Translations under genes and position numbers: made by a program | Shown: piece by piece, positions 9,359 to 16,555 of the stretch | Layout of the letters: the number at the start of each line of letters is the position of its first letter | How positions within the stretch are numbered: position 1 is the first letter of the stretch | Assembly: GCA_015228875.1 (NCBI GenBank) | Contig: JADGCS010000043.1 | Coordinates: 1-35,177, forward strand | Length of the DNA stretch: 35,177 nt | Reading direction: 5' to 3' | Source of the DNA: Deltaproteobacteria bacterium | GTDB lineage: Bacteria > UBA10199 > JADGCS01 | Notes under the pieces: generated by a model | Told to the model about the DNA's origin: nothing | Database searches by the model: none | Seen by the model: the letters and a program-made list of their open reading frames with translations, nothing else

Positions 9359-11443
9359 ATGAAAGTTTACACTACAGAAAACATACGTAACGTATGCCTT
9401 GTTGGTGACAAGGGTGTTGGCAAAACCTCATGTACAGAGGCCATGTTGTATACAGCAAAACTCACAACAAGGCTTGGTAAGGTCGATGAGGGCAACACAG
9501 TTGTTGATTATGACCCTATGGAGATCGACCGTAAACAGACTCTCCTTGCGAAACCCGTTGCCATTGAATGGCAGGACCGCAAAATCAATGTGCTCGATAC
9601 CCCGGGGTATGCCGACTTTATTGGCGAGGCTGTTTCGGCTCTCGCTGTTGCAGATACGGCCTGTCTGATGCTCGATACGGTACGTCATGTGACCATCAGC
9701 ACGGGCAAGTTTTACGAGATCTGCGCAAAAATGAACAAACCCCTCTGCTTCTTTTTAAATAGGCTCGATTCCAGTCGCTCCGATCAAAACGAAAGCCTCA
9801 AACAGATTCAGGAGATGACCGGCAGTCACGCCGTTCTTTTTACACTGCCCTGCGGCGAGGGTGAATCCTTTAATGGGATTGTCGACCTTTTAGAGATGAA
9901 GGCCTATACAGCTAAAGACGGCAAGGTAGAAGAAATGCCCATCCCTGCAGACATTCTCGAAGAGGCAAAGGCCGCGCACACACAATTACAGGAGAGTGCA
10001 GCCGAAACCGATGAATCCCTGATGAATAAATACCTCGAAGCCGGTGAATTGTCTCACGCCGAATTAACCAAGGCCCTTGTGAGCGGATTTGTCAAAAGAG
10101 ATTTTTTCCCCGTTTTTGTGGGGAGTGCCTCCCAGAATATCGGTGTTAAAAATTTTCTGGATGCCCTGGTTCATGTTTTTCCGTCACCAGCCGAGGTTCT
10201 TACTCCAAAATGCAGACATCAAAACGAAGAGAAACAGCTGCGTCAGGATTCCAGCGGGCCTGTGGCCGTGCAGGTGTTTAAGGTCACCGCAGATCCCGGT
10301 CTTGGCGAAATTTTTTATCTCAAGGTTTTTTCGGGAAAACTGGCGAGCGGGATTGATCTTGTCAATGCTGCCAAAGGTTCTTCGGAACGCATGGGACACC
10401 TGTTTGCCATGCGTGCCAAGGAGAGAATCGAAGTGGCAGAAGTGTTTGCCGGTGATATCGTCAGCACGGCAAGGCTTAAAAGTGTGGGGATTCAAGACAC
10501 ACTCTGTGAAAAAAAAGATACCGTGCAGTTTGATAATTTTCCGTATCCGGAACCTTCACTGTCGTTTGCAATGCTTGTCAAATCCCGACAGGAGCAGGAC
10601 AAGCTCGGTGCTGGTATCTCCAAACTGATGGCCACAGATCCCACGTTTAAAATGAGGATCGACAAAGAGTTTGCTGAGACCATTATCTCCGGCATGGGTG
10701 ATCAACACATCGATGTGATTGTGGAGCGTCTTAACCAGCGCTATGGCGTCAAACCCGAACTCGCCAAGCCGCATATCGCGTACCGCGAGACGATTACCAA
10801 AAAAGGCGATGGGCAGGGTAAATACAAAAAACAGACTGGTGGCCATGGCCAATATGGGGACTGCTGGCTCAAGCTCGAACCACTTTCGCGCGGCACTGGA
10901 TTTGAATTTGTCGACAACATTGTTGGCGGTTCTATCCCCGGAAAATTTATTCCGTCGGTAGAAAAGGGTGTTAAAGAAGCCATGACACGAGGAATCCTTG
11001 CCGGGTATCAGGTGCAGGATATGCGTGTCACAGTCTTTGACGGCAGTTATCACGATGTCGATTCCTCAGACCTTGCCTTTCAAATGGCCGCATCAATGGG
11101 GTTTAAAAAGATCATGGAAAGCTGCGGAGTGCAGCTGTTAGAGCCGGTGATGAACGTCGAGGTCTTTGTCCCGTCAGAGTTTGTCGGGGACGTGACCAAC
11201 GACATGTCTTCCAGACGCGGCCGTATTCAAAGCATGGATCATCAGGGGAATGTCGACATCATCAAGGCACAGGCGCCAGAGGCAGAGCTGTACAAATATT
11301 CAACAACACTTCGTTCGATGACCAGCGGCGCCGGCACTTATACCATGAGCTATTCGCACTACGAGCCCGTCCCGCCGCACATGGTGACCAAGATTGTCGA
11401 AGAGACCCAAAAGGAAAAAGAGGCAAAGGAAAAAGAAAAGTAA
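9359..11443 (+). CDS. fusA: Elongation factor G paralogue (EF-G-2 type translational GTPase)
   Basis: The 694-aa protein has the full EF-G domain order: G domain (G1 GDKGVGKT 16-23, G3 DTPG 80-83), beta-barrel domain II (about 290-380), domain III, domain IV (GGHGQYGDCWLKLEP region, about 485-600) and domain V to the end. The first 85 residues resemble the second EF-G class (EF-G-2) rather than canonical EF-G: the stretch before DTPG reads DPMEIDRKQT instead of the canonical ERGITI switch. The G4 motif is NRLD (133-136) where canonical factors have NKMD. The lysine-rich C-terminus (KEKEAKEKEK) is unusual. A canonical fusA is probably elsewhere, beside rpsG and tuf, which are absent here. The Shine-Dalgarno is weak (AAGG, about 15 nt upstream). 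The role could be ribosome recycling or stress-specific translocation (inference). Confidence 0.88.
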   Translation: MKVYTTENIRNVCLVGDKGVGKTSCTEAMLYTAKLTTRLGKVDEGNTVVDYDPMEIDRKQTLLAKPVAIEWQDRKINVLDTPGYADFIGEAVSALAVADTACLMLDTVRHVTISTGKFYEICAKMNKPLCFFLNRLDSSRSDQNESLKQIQEMTGSHAVLFTLPCGEGESFNGIVDLLEMKAYTAKDGKVEEMPIPADILEEAKAAHTQLQESAAETDESLMNKYLEAGELSHAELTKALVSGFVKRDFFPVFVGSASQNIGVKNFLDALVHVFPSPAEVLTPKCRHQNEEKQLRQDSSGPVAVQVFKVTADPGLGEIFYLKVFSGKLASGIDLVNAAKGSSERMGHLFAMRAKERIEVAEVFAGDIVSTARLKSVGIQDTLCEKKDTVQFDNFPYPEPSLSFAMLVKSRQEQDKLGAGISKLMATDPTFKMRIDKEFAETIISGMGDQHIDVIVERLNQRYGVKPELAKPHIAYRETITKKGDGQGKYKKQTGGHGQYGDCWLKLEPLSRGTGFEFVDNIVGGSIPGKFIPSVEKGVKEAMTRGILAGYQVQDMRVTVFDGSYHDVDSSDLAFQMAASMGFKKIMESCGVQLLEPVMNVEVFVPSEFVGDVTNDMSSRRGRIQSMDHQGNVDIIKAQAPEAELYKYSTTLRSMTSGAGTYTMSYSHYEPVPPHMVTKIVEETQKEKEAKEKEK

Positions 11444-11459
11444 ATTGCACTGACGGTGT

Positions 11460-11639
11460 TCAGAGGTTTGTGTTCTTTGTCACATACGGTGCAACGAGAA
11501 GGGCGGGGTGGTGCGGCAGCACGATCCCGTGCCTTGGTTTGTAATGATCCAGCCCTTCGAGAGAGGTTGTGCCCTTCGCCACCAGGACCATAATATCATC
11601 GACGAGTGGGATGTTCACCTCACCATGAGCGGTGTTCAT
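11460..11639 (-). CDS. Small ORF (59 aa) translationally coupled to the nucleotidyltransferase gene
   Basis: The start ATG (11637-11639) overlaps the TGA stop of the nucleotidyltransferase gene as ATGA, with GGGAG just upstream, so translational coupling is likely. The 59-aa product contains an even, folded-looking sequence (NIPLVDDIMVLVAKGTT, then HYKPRHGIVLPHHPALLVAP) rather than low-complexity shadow sequence. I do not recognise the family. Its position as third gene of an overlapping cassette argues that it is real and functionally tied to the nucleotidyltransferase. It could also be the remnant of a longer gene. Confidence 0.5.
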   Translation of the reverse strand: MNTAHGEVNIPLVDDIMVLVAKGTTSLEGLDHYKPRHGIVLPHHPALLVAPYVTKNTNL

Positions 11640-12115
11640 GTCTCCCTTTCTTTTTTTAAAGATTCAAGCTCCTCGGCAATGGCGAGGTCCCTGTGTCGTC
11701 CAAGTGTGTTTTTGCACTTGATGAGATCATCGAGAGAAATCAAGCGGATGACATCATCAAAAATTTTTATTTCTTCTGAACTTTTTAACACATCATAATA
11801 ATTTCCAACGCCTTCAATATGTGACACAACATCAAGGATGCCGAGGTCGGTGTTGATGCGGATGGTTTTAAAGCCAGAACCATCGTTTAAGGATTGAGAT
11901 AAAGGTGCTTCGTCATGGTTTTTACTCATGACAGGGTGGATGGGTTTCAATACTTTATAGAGAAGATCAATTTCATCCTTTGAAAACAGCACGCAGATGT
12001 CAAGGTCACGCGTTGTATGTGTTGAACCATGGAGAACCGCCGCAAAACCGCCTACAAGGACAAAATCAAGCGGGCTCTTTGCCAGTAGATCGAGGAGTTT
12101 TCTTAAGTCTTTCAC
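11636..12115 (-). CDS. Minimal nucleotidyltransferase (DUF6036/AbiEii-like, toxin-antitoxin-type)
   Basis: The 159-aa protein has the nucleotidyltransferase fold signature near the N-terminus: VGGFAAVLHG (21-30) followed by HTTRDLDICV (33-42), where Asp37 and Asp39 are the expected metal ligands. The segment ISLDDLIKCKNTLGRHRDLA near the C-terminus is typical of DUF6036/AbiEii-like proteins, in which a Lys and an Arg-His-Asp stretch lie at the end of the domain. Such enzymes transfer nucleotides to tRNA or proteins and commonly act in toxin-antitoxin pairs. Its 5' end overlaps the upstream small gene by 50 nt and its 3' end overlaps the 59-aa ORF by 4 nt, so the three are surely co-transcribed. 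The RNA or protein target is unknown. Confidence 0.82.
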   Translation of the reverse strand: MKDLRKLLDLLAKSPLDFVLVGGFAAVLHGSTHTTRDLDICVLFSKDEIDLLYKVLKPIHPVMSKNHDEAPLSQSLNDGSGFKTIRINTDLGILDVVSHIEGVGNYYDVLKSSEEIKIFDDVIRLISLDDLIKCKNTLGRHRDLAIAEELESLKKERET

Positions 12116-12278
12116 GGTGCGCCTTTCCGATTTTGTTGAGTTCGTCTATGAGATCGAGCATCTCCTGATGTCGATCCATCCGTTCTTCATAAGACAATTT
12201 TAAATTTTCCCTGATGAGTTCTAAATCGATCTCAGATTTTGTTTTATCGGGACCCGTTGTTTTTGATGAGTCAGTCAT
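12066..12278 (-). CDS. Small acidic/basic partner protein (putative antitoxin of the nucleotidyltransferase)
   Basis: The 70-aa product from ATG 12276-12278 contains a predicted helical core, ENLKLSYEERMDRHQEML, followed by DELNKIGKAHRERL. Proteins with an ENL-L-x-ERL-xxQ-type helix commonly precede DUF6036-like nucleotidyltransferases, as here, and are thought to be their partners. It overlaps the next gene by 50 nt. The reading frame is open further upstream into the mobile element A1 (to an ATG at 12479, 137 aa), so a fusion product that includes the repeat-derived heptads is possible; the shorter form looks like the conserved unit. No clear ribosome-binding site precedes either start. Confidence 0.68.
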   Translation of the reverse strand: MTDSSKTTGPDKTKSEIDLELIRENLKLSYEERMDRHQEMLDLIDELNKIGKAHRERLKKTPRSTGKEPA

Positions 12279-12349
12279 AGCGGCGATATTAAATAACTTA
12301 TCCGGCGTTGGCAAATTTAAAAAAAATGATGTCGCACTGTCCCTAACAG

Positions 12350-12409
12350 AATCCCTAAGACAATCCCTAAGACGGAGAAGACAATCCCTAAGACGGAGAA
12401 GACAATCCC
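12350..12409. repeat. 21-bp tandem repeats at the left end of element A1
   Basis: The unit CAATCCCTAAGACGGAGAAGA (21 bp) is present at 12361-12381 and 12382-12402, with a third partial copy running into A1 from 12403 and a shorter partial copy at 12350-12360. Each unit contains the outer part of the element's terminal repeat (TAAGACGGAG), so the array is an amplified element end. Because the unit is a multiple of three, the minus strand reads as a repeating DCLLRLR heptad. Confidence 0.9.
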
Positions 12410-12508
12410 TAAGACGGAGTAAATCATCCTTCTGCAACGATCCTGTTATATTCAAGAATTTCAAAATATTGGCCGTCATTGCAAATAATAAAAATTTACT
12501 CCGTCTTA
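12410..12508. mobile_element. Miniature element family A, copy A1 (99 bp)
   Basis: Perfect 15-bp terminal inverted repeats TAAGACGGAGTAAAT (12410-12424) and ATTTACTCCGTCTTA (12494-12508) enclose a non-coding interior that is almost identical in copies A2 and A3. Seven T follow the right end (12509-12515). The element lies 59 bp behind the stop of the 425-aa gene and upstream of the putative antitoxin gene. It is too short to encode a transposase, so if it moves it depends on one elsewhere. The minus strand could encode a short peptide starting MTANILKF. Confidence 0.88.
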
Positions 12509-12567
12509 TTTTTTTGTTGATATTGCAATATTTATGACAATTTGAAGGCTGTTATTAATTTAAAACA

Positions 12568-13845
12568 TCATACGGCGACCTCATCAGTGGGTCCCTGTTT
12601 AAACCACACCACACGCAAACCCCGGTGATACGAAAACAAAAAATGAGGGTCATTGTGTATTTGTGTCCCTGCAGGAAAAACGCTATCTTGTTCCCACAGC
12701 TCTCCATATTGTTCTGGACTCGCTGCTCGTCCTTCTACCACGACACCTCTGTTTTGTCTTATTATCTCAATCAGGCTCTCTTTGATATTTGCTACGCCAC
12801 CACCCTGAGTTAGATTATTCATTGTCCCCTTGACAACCCAACCATCCACAAAACTCAAATCAAGCGCGATACCCATGTGACGAACGCAACTGCCAATAAA
12901 TAAAGTAGACATATTACGATCAAAGATATTTGTATTAACAAAGAACAATGTTTTAGTAGCAGTTCCATCCCCCAACTCAAAACTCATGATGCCATGGCAC
13001 GTCAATTCATCTGGCGAACAAAAGACTCGGTTAGATGGCCTCTCACCCTCAACAAAATACTGTATGTGCTTGACTTTAAATCCTTCGTAATATTGACGCA
13101 TCCTTGCCAATATGAGTGGCAAAATCCCGCCTGCTTGGTTTGAAAACAATTCTACATCGGCTTCCATGACTGTGCCCACATCATGACCCCGATGTCCACA
13201 CGCCCCGACTTCTGTGGGCAAGGCATCTAAATCTGTGATTTTGAGAAACGGGTATTGATCTATAATCACATACGTCTCCGCCTCTCTAAAGGCCGCTACC
13301 GCTGTTGCAAGGTCAAATCCCGCAAACGGATAAATCACATGTCTGGGCTGTCTGCGGCCATTTGACACAACATTGACTTGGTGTTCTAATCGCCTTGCAA
13401 ACTCCGTGTATTCTGCAACAGTATCTATTGGCAATTTGCGAGCTTTAGTATTACCGCACTGTTTCGCCGTAAACATATCTTCCGGATACATCACTTCAAT
13501 CATGTCATCCATATCAACGTTTTCTGGACCAATAATACCATGCACCTTTGCCACTTGATGCATCTGTGAGGCCAAACGAAACGCGCGAGTGTCTAAGTTG
13601 GTAAAACCCCGACAATCCTCTGCCCGGCCAAGACAAATTTTGCTCCATGGTTTTCTCACCAAGGCAAAATTCAAATCTCTTTCGTCACGAACAAAAACAT
13701 TTTGCCTGCCATTACAAAAATAAGGCGGCCAGTGTTGGTCCGCCACTGCCCTTACGGTGTCGCCTGGAGTGATGTCTGAAGAAACTTTGAGGAGTGGGGC
13801 TTCTGCATGTAACAAGTTTGTTGCTACTGTCTGAAACATAGTCAT
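12568..13845 (-). CDS. Protein of unknown function (425 aa)
   Basis: I do not recognise this family. The product has no signal peptide and no membrane segment, so it is probably cytosolic. Visible features are an aromatic, tryptophan-containing stretch near the N-terminus (ADQHWPPYFCNGRQ), a central segment HVIYPFAGFDLATAVAAF followed by TYVIIDQYPF, and a Cys/His pair in CGHRGHD. Several cysteines are spread through the chain. The start ATG 13845 (or ATG 13839) has no Shine-Dalgarno; instead a perfect inverted repeat lies directly upstream. Downstream is mobile element A1, 59 bp from the stop. The gene stands alone on its strand between remnants and mobile elements, which suggests acquisition by transfer, but nothing in the sequence reveals its function. 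Confidence 0.72.
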   Translation of the reverse strand: MTMFQTVATNLLHAEAPLLKVSSDITPGDTVRAVADQHWPPYFCNGRQNVFVRDERDLNFALVRKPWSKICLGRAEDCRGFTNLDTRAFRLASQMHQVAKVHGIIGPENVDMDDMIEVMYPEDMFTAKQCGNTKARKLPIDTVAEYTEFARRLEHQVNVVSNGRRQPRHVIYPFAGFDLATAVAAFREAETYVIIDQYPFLKITDLDALPTEVGACGHRGHDVGTVMEADVELFSNQAGGILPLILARMRQYYEGFKVKHIQYFVEGERPSNRVFCSPDELTCHGIMSFELGDGTATKTLFFVNTNIFDRNMSTLFIGSCVRHMGIALDLSFVDGWVVKGTMNNLTQGGGVANIKESLIEIIRQNRGVVVEGRAASPEQYGELWEQDSVFPAGTQIHNDPHFLFSYHRGLRVVWFKQGPTDEVAV

Positions 13846-13850
13846 TGTTT

Positions 13851-13872
13851 ATTGATTCACGCATGAATCAAT
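13851..13872. promoter_or_regulatory. Perfect inverted repeat directly upstream of the 425-aa gene (putative operator)
   Basis: ATTGATTCA (13851-13859) and TGAATCAAT (13864-13872) form a perfect 9-bp dyad with a 4-nt centre, ending 5 bp before the start codon of the minus-strand gene. The placement would let a dimeric DNA-binding protein block transcription, or let the hairpin hide the start region. The spacing fits an operator better than a terminator because no T-tract follows. Confidence 0.5.
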
Positions 13873-13883
13873 AATTGTGCGTG

Positions 13884-13960
13884 ATTGACGACCTTGCAAT
13901 TTATTTTGTTGAACGAACCCACTGCGTGGTTTTGCAAAACCGCCAACAAGGCTCGTCAAT
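13884..13960. repeat. Nested inverted repeats, structured non-coding segment
   Basis: The outer arms ATTGACGACCTTG (13884-13896) and CAAGGCTCGTCAAT (13947-13960) are complementary with a single bulge. Inside lies a perfect 14-bp palindrome GGTTTTGCAAAACC (13928-13941). Together they could fold as a branched hairpin. It does not match tRNA, riboswitch or integron attC consensus that I can recognise. It lies between the 425-aa gene promoter region and the ORF6N remnant. Confidence 0.55.
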
Positions 13961-14050
13961 CCTTAGTACTGTTATCGAGCAATTTTGCTAGAAGTTTCTC
14001 TGTTTTATCAAAAATTATTCCATGATAGATTCATGATTTCAGGTTCCCCC

Positions 14051-14113
14051 ATCAAGCGCAACAAGTACCGGTTTCCTGAAGATTTTATCTTTCGACTTAC
14101 CAAACCCGAAAAA
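14051..14113 (+). pseudogene. Remnant of an ORF6N-domain gene, cut by element A2
   Basis: The plus strand encodes IKRNKYRFPEDFIFRLTKPEK, which matches the most conserved block of the ORF6N domain (consensus close to RNxxRFPEDFMFQLTxEE). Only about 21 residues remain: upstream the frame carries unrelated sequence, and downstream the frame runs straight into mobile element A2 at 14118. ORF6N proteins are DNA-binding-related proteins of phages and mobile islands. The fragment is non-functional and marks an earlier accessory gene. Confidence 0.6.
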
Positions 14114-14117
14114 TCTC

Positions 14118-14216
14118 TAAGACGGAGTAAATCATCCTTCTGCAACGATCCTGTTATATTCCAGAATTTCAAAATATTGGCCGTCATTGCAAATAATAAA
14201 AATTTACTCCGTCTTA
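14118..14216. mobile_element. Miniature element family A, copy A2 (99 bp)
   Basis: The same 15-bp perfect terminal inverted repeats as A1 enclose an interior differing from A1 by about one base. The left side is preceded by AAAAATCTC and the right side is followed by eight T (14217-14224). The last three bases of the element (14214-14216) are the stop codon of the 420-aa membrane protein on the minus strand, and the left end abuts the ORF6N remnant. Confidence 0.88.
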
Positions 14217-15476
14217 TTTTTTTTCCTCTAAATTTTTTCGAATCTCATCAACATATTCATTAAACTCGGCTTCGGTAAACGAGTCGATGTCGCCTTCTCC
14301 TCCTGAGCACTTCGAAAGATAGCTCATGTCGCGCTCAAAAATTCCCGTGGCCATGTTGAGGGCCTCGACGTCCATTCCGCCATCCGGCATGACGACGAAG
14401 CGGACGGGGCGGTCATTGACGGTGTAGTATTTATTATTCGCGCTGCATTTTTTAGGAGGCGGGGTTGTTTTTATCGCCGAAACTGGTTTTGATTCGGCCC
14501 CGAACGGTTCAAAGTGGACGATGCGGTACGGAGAGAAAAAAATCGAAAGGCCGGGACGGCGAATATAGTAAAATCGATAATATCCCTCGTTTGGAATCTG
14601 ATACAGAAACGAGAGGTCGACGGCATATTTTATGCCATCGTGTTTGAGCCACGCGCCAAAGGCCTGCGGACTTACATAGACCGTCGTCGCTCCCGAGGCG
14701 AACGAAGGGCGATAGTGAAAGACTTTTTTTATCGGTGTGCCCTCATACCAGAGAACTTTCGTTTGGGAAATTTTTCGCCGAAAGGGGATCGACTTTAGGC
14801 CAATCCATCCATACCCGAGTCCCGCGGCGAGAAAGAAGAGGGTCGAGAAAAGCGCGACGAGGACGACGAGGAGCTTTGCAAAAAGCGGGATGCCCGACGA
14901 GAACACCGAGAGGATCTTGGGGAACCCGGAAGCGAGCAGCACTCCGATCGGGGTGAAGCTCAAAAAAAAGATCCCGAAGAGGATGATCTGGGTCGTCATC
15001 TCAGTGCCAATAACGCGCTGCTGTGTGGGAGAAAGCTCGCCCCGTGTATTTTCGTTCGTTTCAGCGCGCAAGGGTTTGAAAAAAGCCTCCACCTCGGACT
15101 TGCATTCGGCGAGGTTAAACATTGCCGGCTCGACCGGGGCGTTGAGAGGCACCTCAATCACGTCGAGGAAAAAATAGATGGAGTTGATATTCGTCCCGTC
15201 CCCGATTTTGTGGGCCGCTTGATAAACGATGGTATTTGATTTATTGGGATCGCCGCCCACGATGGGCCGAGCGTTTTGCTCGATGTCGATTGGTTTCCAG
15301 TTGCTGTGGCCCGCGAGTTCATTTTTGATAAGCGCCGACCCGTGTGAAACAAGGAGTTCCTTGGCCTTTTCTAATTTATTTGTTTCCCCGACGATCGCAA
15401 ATTCTTCGGTCACTCCGTCGCAATCAAAATCTCGAACCCACTTGGTCACGGCGTACCGCATTTTTTCCAGTTTCAT
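14214..15476 (-). CDS. Membrane protein of unknown function (420 aa)
   Basis: The start ATG 15476 has a good ribosome-binding site (AGAGGA, 6-7 nt upstream). The soluble N-terminal part covers about 1-155, followed by two membrane segments at about 160-184 and 200-224, then a soluble C-terminal region. The last 70 residues form a distinct module: a NDRPVRFVVMPDGGMDVEAL strand-rich stretch, then GIFERDMSYLSK and an acidic helix DSFTEAEFNEYVDEIRK. I cannot name the family. The stop codon is supplied by mobile element A2, so the last residues (EEKK) come from its T-tract flank and the natural C-terminus may have been altered slightly. It follows the small secreted-protein gene on the same strand after 84 nt and is probably co-transcribed. 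Confidence 0.78.
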   Translation of the reverse strand: MKLEKMRYAVTKWVRDFDCDGVTEEFAIVGETNKLEKAKELLVSHGSALIKNELAGHSNWKPIDIEQNARPIVGGDPNKSNTIVYQAAHKIGDGTNINSIYFFLDVIEVPLNAPVEPAMFNLAECKSEVEAFFKPLRAETNENTRGELSPTQQRVIGTEMTTQIILFGIFFLSFTPIGVLLASGFPKILSVFSSGIPLFAKLLVVLVALFSTLFFLAAGLGYGWIGLKSIPFRRKISQTKVLWYEGTPIKKVFHYRPSFASGATTVYVSPQAFGAWLKHDGIKYAVDLSFLYQIPNEGYYRFYYIRRPGLSIFFSPYRIVHFEPFGAESKPVSAIKTTPPPKKCSANNKYYTVNDRPVRFVVMPDGGMDVEALNMATGIFERDMSYLSKCSGGEGDIDSFTEAEFNEYVDEIRKNLEEKK

Positions 15477-15560
15477 GAGTCATCCTCTCAAATACCCCAG
15501 GGGAAATATGGCTACGCGGGGTTTAAAAAAAATTTCGTCTTCATATGCACGACTCCTATT

Positions 15561-15872
15561 CTACTCGGGCCACGGTGGGACCGGTTTCTCTTCGCCGGGC
15601 TTGAGACCGCCAACGTGTTTGAGGAGTTTCTTATATTCCGGATGGGACGGCGGGTAGCGGAAGATGGCGTCGCCCAAGGCGCCCGCGACCCCTTCGGCCC
15701 GGAGTTGTAGGACGATGGTGCCATCGGTTTCCATCCGGGCGGTGCCGATCGCCTTCGCCTGGGTTGCGTGTTGTTCCAGCGGCGGATGGACTGACGGGGC
15801 GCTGGAGGCTGCGGTCACGAGAGGGATCATAATCCAGAACAGGGAGATGAGCCACAGAGATTGACAGGGCAT
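15561..15872 (-). CDS. Small secreted protein (103 aa)
   Basis: From ATG 15872 the product starts with a hydrophobic signal peptide (SLWLISLFWIMIPLVTA) with a likely cleavage after an Ala near residue 21-23. It continues as a short mature domain of about 80 residues, ending in a proline-rich tail. An upstream extension of the frame exists (to 16187) but runs antisense to the lipoprotein gene and looks non-coding. No family is recognised. It is first in a probable operon with the 420-aa membrane protein and is divergent from the lipoprotein gene, with only 28 bp between start codons, so the promoters must overlap. Confidence 0.65.
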   Translation of the reverse strand: MPCQSLWLISLFWIMIPLVTAASSAPSVHPPLEQHATQAKAIGTARMETDGTIVLQLRAEGVAGALGDAIFRYPPSHPEYKKLLKHVGGLKPGEEKPVPPWPE

Positions 15873-15900
15873 TGTAAACAGTGTTTTAGGTGTCAAGGAT

Positions 15901-16512
15901 ATGAACATAAAAACCTTTGTGTTTCTTCTGATTATTATTCTCCCATGCTCTTGCAAATCTGTTGCCGAACCCATCAGACCAAATTGTCTTCTGAAAATCA
16001 GTATAAGTCGCGGCGACAGCCTTTGGCAATCCGTCATATCGGGACACGAAGAACAGGAGGCCGCAAAACAAATCAAGGCCGAATTCCCATCAAAGGTAAA
16101 ACTTGAATACCCAAAGATCCTGGATAAATATCGTGCAGGCCAGAAACCCCTCTTCGGAATTGACACGGTCCGCAGACGCGCCATCATTCATGCCGGGTAC
16201 TTCAGTGACCTTCAAAGGGTGGATGCCACACGTGCGATGCCTAAGATGTTCTTGTTGGTTGGCAAACTTTTAAAACCCTCTTTTATGCCGCCACGCCAAG
16301 TTGTCTTGTTTCTTCTTGAATCACAAATCATCGAGACCTACTGGCATCTCGAATCAGAGCTCTGTCTTGATCGTGAAGATGTGGGCGATATTTACACTGC
16401 GCATTTCACCGGCATCCATCGTTACTGTACCAACTCCTGCGAACAAGACCCGCTTAATTTTTTGGTTCGCATCAACGCTAAAACCGGTGAGATCAGTGCG
16501 GGACTAGATTAG
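15901..16512 (+). CDS. Putative lipoprotein or secreted protein (203 aa)
   Basis: The N-terminus MNIKTFVFLLIIILPCSC is a lipoprotein-like or secretory signal: a charged start and a hydrophobic core ending in Ser-Cys; the -3/-2 positions of the lipobox are not ideal. The mature part is mixed alpha/beta with a HYTAHFTGIHRY-like region (DIYTAHFTGIHRYC) and a closing NAKTGEISAG motif, which is typical of small beta-rich periplasmic domains. Two cysteines in the C-terminal third (CTNSC) could pair. No family was recognised. It is divergent from the small secreted protein and is followed after 43 nt by a membrane protein on the same strand. Confidence 0.7.
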   Translation: MNIKTFVFLLIIILPCSCKSVAEPIRPNCLLKISISRGDSLWQSVISGHEEQEAAKQIKAEFPSKVKLEYPKILDKYRAGQKPLFGIDTVRRRAIIHAGYFSDLQRVDATRAMPKMFLLVGKLLKPSFMPPRQVVLFLLESQIIETYWHLESELCLDREDVGDIYTAHFTGIHRYCTNSCEQDPLNFLVRINAKTGEISAGLD

Positions 16513-16555
16513 GCACTTAGTTAGAGAAACGGCCAAAATGGCGGTCGTTTGAAAA

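Noticed and set aside
12350..12424. Regular short repeats that at first look like a CRISPR array
   Set aside because: The 21-bp units are directly abutting with no spacers, there are no cas genes, and each unit is the end of the adjacent mobile element.
13884..13960. Integron attC site
   Set aside because: The outer arms do not carry the RYYYAAC/GTTRRRY core pair and no integrase or cassette array is nearby.
15870..15900. TTGACA/TACAAT promoter for the small secreted protein
   Set aside because: The hexamers are only 14 bp apart and the -10 box overlaps the start codon, so this is not a credible sigma-70 promoter.
15873..16187. N-terminal extension of the small secreted protein to 208 aa
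   Set aside because: The added part is antisense to the lipoprotein-like gene, has no signal of its own and would bury the clear signal peptide inside the protein.
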